In this document: positions 1-9,746 of the stretch, in pieces
Position numbering within the stretch: position 1 is the stretch's first letter
How the letters are laid out: each line of letters begins with the position of its first letter
NCBI GenBank assembly: GCA_016490735.1
Contig: JAEMWC010000075.1
Coordinates: forward strand, 1,415,001-1,479,000
From: Pachyseris speciosa
Lineage: Eukaryota; Cnidaria; Anthozoa; Scleractinia; Pachyseridae
Length of the DNA: 64,000 bases
Reading direction: 5' to 3'
Program-made: the position numbers and the translations under genes
Notes under the pieces: model-generated
Seen by the model: the letters and a program-made list of their open reading frames with translations, nothing else
Told to the model about the DNA's origin: nothing
Database searches by the model: none

Positions 1-1668
1 TAGAGGCATCAAGTTTGGCAGGAGGGCGACGAACAGGTATCTTGGGCTTGACTTTTTGCCTATAGGCAGCAACCAGAGGGGAGTCAGGAGAGGATGTCGG
101 AGGATCTTTCTTCGCAACACTCTTGTAGGCAGGGGTAATAGCAGATATAGCAGAACGAGGAAGACGAGAAGCTGCAGTCTGAGGAATTGGTGAATCAAAA
201 AGAGTAGGAGAAGAAACATCTTGATCCATAGAGGAGTCACTCGGCTCCACAGGGGGGGTAGCCACAAGCTCAGCAAAAACTTGATCAGAAGCAAGGGAGG
301 CGGCAGCTGCTAAAGCAGAATCATCAGAGGAAGAAGGAACAACCGGGACGGAGTCAGGAACAACAGAAGCAGAAGCAGAAACATCTTTCGACGAAGGTTG
401 AACAGGAACAGGGACATCAGAGGAAGGCTGGATGGCAGAAGGCTGGCTACCAGAAAGATCAGACTGAGAAAGAGCAGATGTAAACGTAGTCGAGGAGCCA
501 GCACCAGAAGAAGAAGAGGAAGAACCAGTACCAGAAGAAGACATAGATGGTTCCGAAGGCGGAGACGGAGACGACGACGGAGGCGGAGTCGAAGACGGAG
601 GCGCAGACGATGACGGAGGGGGAGGTGGAGACTTAGGTGGAGGTGGAGGCTCAGACAGAGGCGGAGGAGGAGGCTCAGACGGAGGCGGAGGTGGAGGGTC
701 ATCAGGAGAGCCACGATGTACAGCAGGACGATGCCACGAGAAAGAACAAGCAGCAACTTTATGGTCAAAGGACTTGCAGATACTACACATAACATCCAAC
801 GAACAATCACGACTATAGTGGCCAGGACTATCACAATTGTAACACACACGATCATGCGGGCATGATTTAACTTCGTGGCCCTCCTGATTACATTTTCGAC
901 ACGTTGGAACCTGGAAAGGACATTTCACGCCTAGAAGATATTTTCCAAAGCAGAGATAAGATGGAATGTTCCCACGCATGGACGTGACAGTGAAGTAACG
1001 AATTCCACTTTCCACATTCCTGTGGGTCTTCATTTTCCCATGGCGGGAAGAAACCACAGTACAGTACGCCTCAAGACGACACTGAATAGCTTCATTAGGG
1101 AGTTAGTACGGCGCATTATAAACAGCAATGAAAGCACGATCAGGAGTAGACTTCTTGTGATGAGGGATATAGCCAGAAAAACGGAAGAATTTGTCACAGT
1201 ATATGTTGGCATCAAAAGTAATATAACAGTGGCCACCAGGGTTGCACTGAAGACATAAAATAGATGACGCAGGAATGCCACACTTTCGGACATCATCAAA
1301 GACTTGGTCAGCAGACACTTCTCGAGCAACGTGAAAGTAGGCAGATCTAGGACGTTTCCAGGATGAAAATTATCCTTTATAAAAGAAGAAGCACCAGTAA
1401 AACGTCGAACGGTCTCGTCAATTTCGCGATCGCCAGGATGGACGGGAAAACCAGCAGGATTGGAACCAGAAGACATTGCATCGTCATCTTGCGGAATAAC
1501 AGTAGCAGTGGCAGTAGCATAAGACACATGATTTCCCTGCAAATTAACAGGGGACTCAGGCAATTCAGGCATATCTTTCGGGATCTCAGAAATCGAACAC
1601 ATCGAACTGATTTCAGAATCCGAACCAACATCATCATTGTGGGACGCAGCCCAAGAAGTACTTGCCAT
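1..1668 (-). pseudogene. L1 ORF1 (zinc-knuckle nucleic-acid-binding protein), frameshifted
   Basis: Reading starts at an ATG at 1668 (MASTSWAASHNDD). An acidic/Ser-rich leader is followed by an RRM-like region. At about 1350 the frame shifts (the continuation ...VFDDVRKCGIPASS is in another frame) and a further break lies near 1100. Between about 745 and 905 three knuckles are visible: CRKCNQEGHEVKSC, CYNCDSPGHYSRDC and CSICKSFDHKVAAC. The rest towards position 1 is Pro-, Ser- and Ala-rich low-complexity sequence. ORF1 proteins of this type bind LINE RNA in the retrotransposition particle. The frameshifts indicate a dead copy. Confidence 0.75.
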
Positions 1669-1779
1669 AACAGATGACAGATGTGGGGGGAAGGCGTTGC
1701 CTTCCCCCCCCCCCCGGCGGGTACTTAGGACTAGCCTCTTTTAGTTTAAACAGACAAAAATACCACACGACCTCTTCAA
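1..1779 (-). mobile_element. U2-inserted Tx1-like LINE, 5' portion (L1)
   Basis: This is the 5' end of a non-LTR retrotransposon on the minus strand; the rest lies beyond the left edge. Its 5' boundary abuts the first 25 nt of a U2 snRNA gene at 1780-1804, the same junction as L4 (50,928/50,929) and L5 (55,565/55,566). Visible content is a short 5' leader and a decayed ORF1 with three CCHC knuckles followed by a Ser/Pro-rich tail. Its ORF1 N-terminus differs clearly from that of L4 and L5, so it is a separate subfamily using the same site. Confidence 0.85.
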
Positions 1780-1804
1780 CTTAGCCAAACCGCCAAGAAG
1801 CGAT
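1780..1804 (-). pseudogene. U2 snRNA, nt 1-25 only
   Basis: On the minus strand the sequence begins ATCGCTTCTTGG and ends GGCTAAG, matching U2 nt 1-25 with three or four changes (the canonical start is ATCGCTTCTCGGCC). It stops exactly where LINE L1 begins. The same 25-nt piece, unmutated, occurs at 50,929-50,953 and 55,566-55,590. The substitutions here suggest the oldest of the three. Confidence 0.85.
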
Positions 1805-2273
1805 GCCCAAAATTGTTCGCCATAGCTAGGGTGGTTCTTAGCTGCTACCCTCGAGATATGGTGGCGCGAATACTGTCGCTTCGCGAGGTATCCTTCTCAC
1901 AGGTTGTGCCCCCCCCACTCCCCCTGAGGTTACTGACAGATCTATAGCACCAGAGGTATTTAGGTATCGGAAAATACTGCTAACAAGGTTCAAAAATGGA
2001 CCGTTCACAAAAAATAAATTGCAAGTTAACAAGAAAGTTAGCCCCTTGACACAAAAAGTGTGGGACAATCAATAACATTGAAACGCAGCAAGTCTTGACG
2101 ATCTCCATATGTTGCTGTCTACAGCTGAGTTTGCATTTCGAAGGAAGTTTGGCGCAGGTAACATACGTGAAATTATGAGTTGCGTTGATTGGGAATACTA
2201 CCCAAACCAGTGTCAAGAAATGCCCCATTTACACATTCACTTATAAAACAGTAAATTTGCCCTGCTTTCTCTC
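1805..2273. promoter_or_regulatory. U2/5S divergent intergenic region, copy 1
   Basis: This 469-bp spacer lies between the head-to-head starts of U2 (-) and 5S (+). It is conserved with 50,954-51,420 and 55,591-56,054. On the U2 side a GAGGGTA motif (minus strand, 1846-1852) starts about 48 nt upstream of U2 nt 1. A similar motif lies about 45 nt upstream of U1, so it is a candidate proximal sequence element. No ORF is supported. Confidence 0.6.
1846..1852 (-). promoter_or_regulatory. candidate snRNA PSE (U2 copy 1)
   Basis: GAGGGTA on the minus strand, 42-48 nt before U2 nt 1. It is shared in position and sequence with the other U2 starts (50,995-51,001; 55,632-55,638) and with both U1 starts (9785-9791; 13,602-13,608). 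Function is inferred from the shared position only. Confidence 0.4.
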
Positions 2274-2394
2274 GTTTACGACCATACCACAGGGAAAACA
2301 CCGGTTCTCGTCCGATCATCGAAGTTAAGCCCTGTCGGGCGGGGTTAGTACTTGGATAGGTGACCACCTGGGAATAACCCATGTTGTAGGCTTT
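2274..2394 (+). rRNA. 5S rRNA, copy 1 (diverged)
   Basis: A 121-nt match to animal 5S rRNA. The A-box region AAGTTAAGCCCTG and the motif GGTTAGTACTTGGAT are present, and a T-rich run follows the end. Relative to copies 2 and 3 it has several changes, including GATAGG for GATGGG and ACCACCTGGGAATAACCCATG for the normal C-box region. These weaken the internal promoter and the closing helix. It is probably a decaying copy. Confidence 0.85.
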
Positions 2395-3205
2395 CCTTTT
2401 GCGTTTTGGCCACTTAAACTGTGCAATTTACTTTCCCCCAACAGACATTGTTGCATTTCTAACGATTATCGGACGGCAAAATGGTCTTACAAACCAGAGA
2501 AAGGCCGATAAATTCAATTTTAAATCTCGAAAACAGCGAACCCGCGCTGGAAGATCGAGAGCGCGAGAATGTTTAACTTTCCCTTGTCACATCAAATTAA
2601 CGCTTGTGACATCAAATTACCCGAATAACAATCGCCCAAGGGACACTTGCCGGCTATTTGACAACATTCCCACGCCTTCCTTCACGGCTTGAACTACGTG
2701 CAAAGCAAGCAAAATCAACAATCGGCGAATGAGTACAATCAAACAACAAGGTTCACAATGATCTTTGCAACCATGGATCGCCCAATTTAATGGCTTCAAA
2801 CAGCGCGAGCAGACCAAACAAGTTCTCAACGGCACTTCAAATGCTATCAGAACGGCAACAAAATAGAAAAATCTACTCACTGTTGGCAGACAGAAATGTC
2901 TTCAGCTGGTTCTTCGACCGAGGCGAGGTTTGGTTGGTTGCTTCTTTTTGTTTTTTTTTTCTGTATTTCCACTTTCGTGCTACAAGTGAACGCAGATCCA
3001 GAACAACGCGTAAATCATTGCCATCTCTGTGTATAATATAAAGAAATCACAAACACAAGTAAACCTACCTTTTCCTTGGCCTCGGCGAACAATGTGCATT
3101 TCAGATCTCCTGTCTCACTCGCTCCGTCCGTTATCGATCTGCAACAAACAAATTCAAAACTTCCCCGCTCAATTAAGCAGTAACCAATTGCAACAACCAT
3201 CTAGG
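2395..3205. other. 5S-U1 spacer, copy 1
   Basis: About 0.8 kb of spacer conserved with 51,542-52,340 and, in part, with 56,176-56,384 plus 63,401-63,697. It contains no convincing ORF. A duplicated heptamer region around 2590-2620 (CTTGTCACATCAAATTA / CTTGTGACATCAAATTA) is the site where a 7-kb DNA transposon inserted in the third array copy. U1 3'-end signals would lie in its right part, but I cannot define a 3' box with confidence. Confidence 0.6.
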
Positions 3206-3249
3206 CCGGGGACTAGCGCAAACGCAGGTCCCCACTACCAGAAATTATA

Positions 3250-3292
<43 letters not shown>

Positions 3293-3293
3293 A

Positions 3294-3340
<47 letters not shown>

Positions 3341-3368
3341 ATCACAGTACTTCCCGCGTTAGGTATGT
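3206..3368 (-). pseudogene. U1 snRNA body, separated from its promoter by LINE L2
   Basis: The minus strand matches U1 from about nt 3 to the 3' end. Recognisable parts are the CATTGCACTT loop, GCGATTACCCC, the Sm site AATTTCTGG followed by TAGTGGGG, and the terminal GC-rich hairpin. The 5' end reads ACATACCTA where U1 has ACTTACCTG, so the 5'-splice-site-pairing region is mutated. LINE L2 abuts U1 nt 3. The first 18 nt of this U1, with its promoter, lie 6.4 kb away at 9729-9746. Confidence 0.9.
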
Positions 3369-3625
3369 TTTTTTGTGTTTAAGGCGAATGATGGCCCCCC
3401 AGTAGGGTGAGTGCAATGGCCACCAGACAACAGTCTCATCCCGAACAAGAAATGAACGGGTTCGCCAGAAACGAGGGGTACACCAGTACGTCAAACATGA
3501 CTGAGGAATCGAACCTCGCCCTCTACAGACACAGTACAAACATACAAGACAAAGACAGCACAAAATAACAAGTTAAAAAACGCGGGAGGCCGCAGCCATC
3601 AAAAATTGACACACTCACTGATACC

Positions 3626-3930
3626 GAGCCCTAGTACATCCAATTAAGGCGACTGAAGGGACACGGCAAAAACACACACATTCGAGCTGAGCCCTAGTAC
3701 ATCCAATTAAGGCGACCGAAGGAACACAGCAATGCACACACACTCAGGAAAACACACATCCAAGCTGAGCCCTAGTACATCCAATTAAGGTGACTGAAGG
3801 GACACGGCAAAAACACACACATTCAAGCTGAGCCCTAGTACATCCAATTAAGGCGACCGAAGGGACACAGCAAAGCACATTCATTCAAGCCGAGCCCTAG
3901 TACATCCAATTAAGGCGACCGAAGGGACAC
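3626..3930. repeat. Tandem repeats in the L2 3' UTR
   Basis: Five copies of a unit starting GAGCCCTAGTACATCCAATT and continuing AAGGCGACYGAAGG, at 3626, 3689, 3777, 3840 and 3892. Periods are 63, 88, 63 and 52 bp, and ACACACA-rich linkers vary between copies. A degenerate remnant (CAATTAAGGACACCGAG) lies in the truncated U1-LINE 3' UTR near 52,728, so the array belongs to this LINE family. Confidence 0.85.
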
Positions 3931-4135
3931 GGCGGGGGACACACACACAACCACGGAAAAAGTAAAGCAAAAACCAGAAGAAACAACTAAATACCAGAAA
4001 AGAAAACCGACTGTCTGCTACAGAACCAATGACACCATTGGCACCCCACTGACGATGAAACAAACGACGCCGCCGAGAAGAACGGAAACGCCTGAAGTAC
4101 AAGGGGAGATGGAACTTCACCCGAGCCTTGACTTG

Positions 4136-7100
4136 CTAAATAACCTCAAGCGCACCGGGGCGGACATCGCGGAAATGAAAGTCATTATGGGCATGCCAAA
4201 TAAAGAACTTACAAACATTGAGGATATAGACAAAGACGCGCAGAGTGTTACGAAGCTCATTCTGACTAAAACCAAACAAGACATGGCGACAAACCAGGGA
4301 CGGAACAGTAGGAGAAAACAAAAACATGAGAGACTGGAGCCAGGAAAGAACACTATGAGCCAGAGGACAAGAAAAGAACAAATGAGAGGGACACTCTAGA
4401 TAATGGCCACAAAAACACTCCGGGTCAACATCATAACCAAAACCAAGCAGACAATCGGCAGTGTAATTAACACCATGAGCAATTTTCCAAGAGAGATCAA
4501 TAACAGGACGATCCAGGGCAAAGAAAAAGAGTTCCGCCCATGTAGAAGGCCAATAAAGATCACCATACATGGGACGGAACTTTTCAACACAATGCGGTGA
4601 AGAACGGCTCTCAGACAGGAGAAACAGATAACAAGAATTCACAAACATGCTGGAAGCGGCATCGAAGTGATGAGGTGACAAGGAAGCCATGACGAGAGAA
4701 GAGCAATGCTCACAATAAGAGCCCTCAATCTCCCGCCAGGCAGACAGAACAACAGAGTAAAATGAGGACAGAGCCTTGGCGTAAAAATCAGAAGGGGAGG
4801 ACAGAACCTCAAGAGCAGAAACATCAAAATAATACCAACACCAATACGAAAAGAAAGAAACCCAGCTAGACGGTGAGGATGCAAAACGTCTGATCCACTG
4901 AACCAGCAGGGAACAGACCTTAAGGCGAACATCCACCACCGAAAACCCACCAGCAGAGAGACCAAATCAACCAACCCTTCCAAAAGAAATCAAAAACAAT
5001 CTTATTGAGCTCAGAAAGAACCCAGGGGGGCATGTGAACCAAAGAGGCCACATACCAAACCCGGGACAGAGCAAGAACATTAATAACCAAGGCTCTACCA
5101 CCAAAAGAAAGAGAACGCCGCTTCCAAGAAGAGAGCAGATTCTCCTGGGACGCCAGTTATCTTCTTCAAGGTTCCCGGGGCCAAGAAAAACACCAAGGAC
5201 CCTGATCTTGACCAAAGTCCATTCCAAAGCTATAGGGGATCAACCCTCCCATTCCAAGCCCCAAGCCAAAGGCCCTTGGACTTGGACATGTTCAACTTGG
5301 CCCCGGAACCTTTCTCAAACAAAGAATAAGTTTCAAACACAGCTAAAGTGACGTATCATCGGCGTACTGGGAAATGGGGGACAAGGGCAAAGGAACCCCA
5401 GGGAGAGAAAGGCCAATGATGCGCGGATTGGCGAGAATGTTAACAGCTAGGACTTCAGATACCAAAACATACAGCAAAGGAGAGAAAGGACAACCTTGAC
5501 GAACACCACAAGAGAGCGGAAAATATGAAGACAAGTAGCCATTAACATTCACCGCACTTTCGGCACCAGTATAGAACAAGTCCACCCAATGAATGAAAGA
5601 AGGGCCGAAGCCCATTCGACGAAGGGTGGCCCGCATAAACCCCCAATCCACGCGATCAAAGGCCTTTTCCTGGTCAAAGGAGAGAACGGCAACAGGGACG
5701 CCGGACAAGGTGGCATAGTCCACAACATCCCTGAGGAAAGCAACATTCTCCCTATAAACCTCCCAGGAACCCCACATGTCTGATCCTTGGCCACAACAAG
5801 ATGGATCACCCTAAGTAAACGTCCAGCAAGAACACGAGAAGCTAACTTATAATCAACGCTCAAGAGGGAGATGGGGCGCCAGTTACGTGCGTCCAACCGA
5901 TCCCCTTGAAGATAAGTGAAATAATACCTCTGCGTTGAGAGAGCGACAGTGAACCAGTTTGATAACAGTAATTCAAGACAGAAACAAGATTAGAACCGAG
6001 CACCCCCCAAAACATTCTCCCCTATAAACCTCCCAGGAACCCCACATGTCTGATCCTTGGCCACAACAAGATGGATCACCCTAAGTAAACGTACAGCAAG
6101 AACACGAGAAGCTAACTTATAATCAACGCTCAAGAGGGAGATGGGGCGCCAGTTACGTGCATCCAACCGATCCCCCTTCTTGAAGATAAGTGAAATAATA
6201 CCTCTGCGTTGAGAGAGCGACAGTGAACCAGTTTGATAACAGTAATTCAAGACAGAAACAAGATCAGAACCGAGCACCCCCCAAAACTTAACATAGAATT
6301 CCTTAGGGAGGCCATCAGACCCAGGGGCTTTGCGCTTGGCCATACCAACAAGGGCCCGATAACACTCCCCAACAGTCAACAAACCATCGCACAGCTCAGC
6401 CTGATCCAAAGAGAGGGAAGACGAAATGTTGCTGAGCAGGGAATCCTGCACAGCCACATCAGTAGGAGACGAAGAAAAGAGAGACGAATAAAAAGAGGAA
6501 AAAGACGAGCAAAGATCAGACGGACTAGAAATAATAGAACCGTCAGACTCTCTCAACGCAGAGACCCAGCGGTCAGCCGAACGCTTCTTTTCAAGGCGAA
6601 AAAAGTACACCGAGGAGACCTCACCCTCCTCAACCCAGCAAATCCGGGACCGAACCTGAGCACCCCTAGCAATCTCAGTGTCGATGCAAGAAATTTGGGC
6701 AAGCACCGAGTGATAGGCACCCAAACAAGAAAGCAAACCATCATCAATACGGCCCTTAAGGTGCTGAGCGAGCCGAGAAAGCAAGTCACGAGACTGTGAG
6801 TTCAAACCCCGAGAACGCTCAACACAATAAGAAATCGTAAGACCTTTGATTTTTGCCTTACCCGCCTCCCACCATTCTGTCAGCGTAGAAAAACGGAGCA
6901 TGACTCGTTTCCAATCCACCCAAAAGCTAGCAATTAATTGGTAATAAGCATCCTCCTCAAGGGTGGATGTTTTAAGCTTCCATAAGCCTGGTCCAGGGGG
7001 GATGACATCCAGAACAGAAACGGAAAACACCAAAGCACAATGATCAGAAAAAGGGCACAAGACAATTTCACAAAAGGAGACAGAAGCAAACCAAATGTAG

Positions 7101-7361
7101 GGACAACCAACAAGATCAATACGGGACGAAAGAATACCATCCCGCCTGGACCAGCTAAAACCAGAAGAGGACGGTGGAGATACCTCCAAATGTCAACACA
7201 ACAGGACTCATCAAATAGGCGGGTAAGGCCAATGGTGCTTTCTCGGGAAACATCACTGGGATCAGAGCCAAAACGGTCAAAACTGCGGTCAAACAGTGTT
7301 AAAATCACCAACAAGGACCGTTGGAATAACCGGGTCAATGTTGGTGGAGACACTGATACTT
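4136..7361 (-). pseudogene. L2 ORF2: APE endonuclease-reverse transcriptase, broken
   Basis: Coding runs from 7361 down to 4136. It begins inside the APE endonuclease (GDFN motif near 7330, then SRIDLVG and SDHCALVF), so about the first third of that domain is missing at the foldback insertion. The reverse transcriptase includes KAPGSDGLPKEFY, NWRPISLLSVDYKL, DQTCGVPGR (a Tx1-group hallmark), FDRVDWGF, GVRQGCPFSPLLYVL and QYADD (about 5350). The C-terminal part ends at 4136 with a CFCGHYLECPSHLFFSC-type zinc motif. A tandem duplication of about 270 bp in the RT, including a 4-nt deletion, and further frameshifts make it inactive. Confidence 0.85.
5742..6286 (-). repeat. Tandem duplication inside L2 reverse transcriptase
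   Basis: 5742-6010 is repeated as 6011-6286 with near identity. Both copies start AACATTCTCC and end at the CACCCCCCAAAAC motif. The left copy lacks 4 nt (CCCCTTGAAG versus CCCCCTTCTTGAAG), so it adds a frameshift as well as repeated RT coding sequence. It is a somatic-style tandem duplication within one element rather than a second insertion. Confidence 0.85.
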
Positions 7362-7683
7362 CACAAATTAATGTGATCAAGTAAGCTGAAGCCACTCAAA
7401 AGGCACTAAGGCCACATGGTAGCGGGCATTACCCCTTAAATCTACCAAAGCAAAGATTGAGCCCAAGCATTAATTAACATTAATTTGTGAAGTATCTTTG
7501 TCACTCCAGCCACATCCCACAAGCTTTACGTTTTCATTGCTTGTTTTATTGATATGTGGGTACTTGAGCCTGAGCATTAGCTATGCCATGCCGATGAGGC
7601 CTAACAAGGCCGAAACAGCTGTCCATGGCTGCTAATGCTTGGGCTCAATCTTTGCTTTGGTAGATTTAAGGGGTAATGCCCGC
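7362..7683. mobile_element. Foldback insertion at the L2 ORF1/ORF2 border
   Basis: Two nested perfect inverted repeats are visible. One is 7362-7381 with 7477-7496 (GATACTTCACAAATTAATGT). The other is about 52 bp, 7422-7474 with 7631-7683 (ends AGCGGGCATTACCCC). The right half holds a hammerhead-like motif. The insertion replaces the end of ORF1 and the start of ORF2. Penelope-like elements and retrozymes often carry hammerheads and insert as partial inverted copies, so a PLE-type remnant is plausible, but no coding sequence supports this. Confidence 0.7.
7572..7639 (+). ncRNA. Hammerhead-ribozyme-like motif
   Basis: The layout fits a type I hammerhead with a minimal stem III. Stem I is GCATTAGC/GCTAATGC plus GCCATG/CATGGC (7585-7590 with 7624-7629). 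Then come CCGATGA, stem II GGCC-TAACAA-GGCC, GAAA, the short stem AC-AGCT-GT, and GUC as the expected cleavage site (about 7623). The core differs from the CUGAUGA consensus by U4 to C, which would be expected to reduce or abolish cleavage. Pairings were read by eye. Confidence 0.55.
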
Positions 7684-9283
7684 TAGGACAGGACTAGGAG
7701 ACGCCTCCCGACGACCAGCGCGCCGAGCAGTGTCACCGGCCGGAGCCCTCTCCTCATCAGCCCACGACCGAGACCTAGAATTGGAGACATTCACCTTAAC
7801 AGGGATACGTGTGCGCTGCGGCCGTGGGGGGAGTGGGGCCGCAAACGAATCATCTGACGTGAAAGAGGAGATGTGCTCACTGGAGGAACCATGGGGATCT
7901 ACAGAAGGATCAGAACAAACCGGTTGGGAGAAGGCAGAGGGGCCACCATCATCCTGAGAGCGAGCCACCTTAGAGCAGCCCGTCTCAGCAACAGGAACCG
8001 CAGCAGAATTTGCAGGACGCTTTTTAGGTTTCTTTTTCTTGTTAACATTACTAACATTTGGCTTATCAGTACTATTTTGCTTATCAGTAACACTTGTTCC
8101 CTTAACAGTAACATTTTCCTTAGCAGTAGTTTTTCTTTTAACATTATTACCAGAGGTACTTGCTTATCAGTAATATTTTCCTTAACAGTATCTCTTTCCT
8201 TTACAATAACATTTCTTTCAGAATTAACATTAACATTTTTCTTATCAGTAACATCTGGAGAATTCTCCATAACAGTAACCTTTTCAGTAATATTACTGCC
8301 AGAGGTACCTTGCTTGTCAGTACCATCTGGAGTAATTTCCTTAGCAGTAACCCTTTCCTCTATTTCAGAATTAACAATAGAACTAACATTAACATCCTGC
8401 GTAAAGACAGATTGATCACTAGAAGGGCAAGAGTCAGTCGCATCCTGGGTCCATCCAAGAGCCTCCTCGGCCCCACCAGCGACGCCATCCTCAGAAAAGA
8501 GCTCCGGAGAGGAACCAACAGAAGCCAAAGAGGCACCATCCAAAACAGACGGACTCAACTTGTCAAGTTGGTTATCCCGCTGGTCCACTTCATCAACGTC
8601 CTCACCCTCACACTCCTCATACTCAGAAACCTCCTCCATGTCAGAAATATTATTATCAGAAACAGATCCCACAGCAGATCCCTAAGCAGATCCCTCAGCA
8701 GGGTATTCAGGCCAAGCAGTGCGCGACTCTGGGCAGTTTCTGGGAAAATGCCCAGCCTGAAAGCAGCGTGTACATTTACCCCTAAGGGGACAGTCTGCAG
8801 CCTTATGATTGCTAGAACAAATATCACATTCAAGGGGCTGGCCCCTATACCAAATACGGCAATGAACACCGTCGATTTTAAGATTGCGCGGAATCTCGCG
8901 CTTGCGAATCATCCGCACAAGACGCGTACCAGTGAAAACACCAGCAAGGTGAGTCCACGTTGGGTGCCTAACTTCTTTCACCTCACCGAAACCTCCCAAA
9001 ACCTTACTAATACAATCATTTCCCCCCTGATGGGGAAACAAATACACCAGCACAAGCTCGGTCGGGTTGGTTTGAAAAACCTCGCACTGCACCGCACCGA
9101 TGTTGACCGAGCCCACCTCTTCAAAAAGCCTTTTCCGATCAGTAAAGCGCTCACTAAACGTGATCCGAATGTAGCCCCCAGGGCAAAACTGGATGGCCTC
9201 AAGCATCCCACCAAACTCACGGGCACTAGACGTACCCGCAGGAAAGCCGGATCGGACAATTAAAGTTCACGTATTGCGAGGAG
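7684..9283 (-). pseudogene. L2 ORF1 (CCHC protein), one stop and one frameshift
   Basis: The N-terminal half (about 9260-8690) has an RRM-like fold region (GGYIRITFSERFTDRKRLFEE...) and two knuckles, CDICSSNHKAADC and CTRCFQAGHFPRNC, ending near 8720. After EGSA an in-frame TAG at about 8682 interrupts the same frame. It continues as an acidic, Thr/Val/Lys-rich region with repeated VTDK/TVKEN-like segments (8670-8170). A frameshift near 8165 leads into the C-terminus (RPQRTRIPVKVNVSNSRSR). Relative to the duplicate at 13,020-13,050, this copy lacks 27 bp near 9230. Confidence 0.8.
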
Positions 9284-9728
9284 CCATGAAAATTAATTAA
9301 TAAATATTATGTAAATAGATACGCCAAAAAAAGCAAGGGAAACAATATACAGGCCCAAAAGCAATATACACAAGCCAAAAGCGATATATACAAAGGCAAT
9401 ATATACAGGCAAAAATAAAAGAACGAAGTTAAGCCCTGACGAACAGGGACAAAACAATTATGTGCAACCCACCCGAACGAACCAAAACGATGCGTCGGAT
9501 GGGCAACCAAAAACAAAGACGAACTCACCCCAGGTTAGGGCAGAACACCCAGCATAAGTCCCTGGGAGGGTCGTCTGGATAAACACTAGAAATAACAACT
9601 CACAAAAATCCTTGCTTGCTTCAAAAAGTCGTCAAAAAAGGGCGCCACACCACACAAGAAAATCAGCAAAGAGAAGCTGTATCCACATGAGGCACAAACG
9701 TCCCGCACACTTACCATAAACAGGAAAA
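9284..9728 (-). promoter_or_regulatory. L2 5' leader with U1-complementary arm
   Basis: Untranslated leader of the U1-inserted LINE. Just inside its 5' end, GGTAAGTGT (minus strand, 9707-9715) is complementary to U1 nt 1-9 (ATACTTACC, 9738-9746). A transcript from the U1 promoter could therefore fold a 9-bp hairpin (one G-U). The leader also holds short ATATATACA-type repeats (9335-9415). On the + strand at 9424-9438 it has CGAAGTTAAGCCCTG, identical to the 5S A-box region. Confidence 0.55.
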
Positions 9729-9746
9729 CCCGCGTCAGGTAAGTAT
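9729..9746 (-). pseudogene. U1 snRNA nt 1-18
   Basis: The minus strand reads ATACTTACCTGACGCGGG, the canonical U1 5' end with the 5'-splice-site-pairing stretch ACTTACCTG. LINE L2 follows immediately. Nt 3-18 recur at the other end of L2, next to the U1 body at 3368, forming the 16-bp target-site duplication. This piece retains the U1 promoter side. Confidence 0.9.

Larger units (their letters stand above)
3369..9728 (-). mobile_element. U1-inserted Tx1-like LINE (L2)
   Basis: A nearly full-length non-LTR element of about 6.36 kb on the minus strand: 5' leader (9728-9284), ORF1, ORF2, and a 3' UTR with short tandem repeats. It ends in an A-rich tail (ACACAAAAAAA) directly at U1 nt 3. The 5' junction follows U1 nt 18. 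U1 nt 3-18 (ACTTACCTGACGCGGG at 9729-9744, mutated at 3353-3368) is therefore a 16-bp target-site duplication, as expected of target-primed reverse transcription. The copy is damaged by an internal tandem duplication, a foldback insertion at the ORF1/ORF2 border, and stops. Confidence 0.9.

Noticed and set aside
310..855. Long Leu- and Arg-rich ORFs opposite each other
   Set aside because: Antisense and off-frame readings of the Ser/Pro-rich low-complexity tail of L1 ORF1; the same artefact recurs at 49,675-50,268 and 54,300-54,593.
2274..2394. LINEs targeting 5S rRNA (Mutsu-type)
   Set aside because: No LINE junction lies in any 5S gene; the junctions are in U2 and U1, and 5S is only a neighbour in the array.
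3626..3930. CRISPR-like repeat-spacer array
   Set aside because: Linkers are near-identical A/C-rich sequence, spacing is irregular, and it lies in a eukaryotic LINE 3' UTR.
8160..9263. 367-codon plus-strand ORF
   Set aside because: Antisense to L2 ORF1, whose CCHC knuckles and RRM-like region on the minus strand are the real signal.
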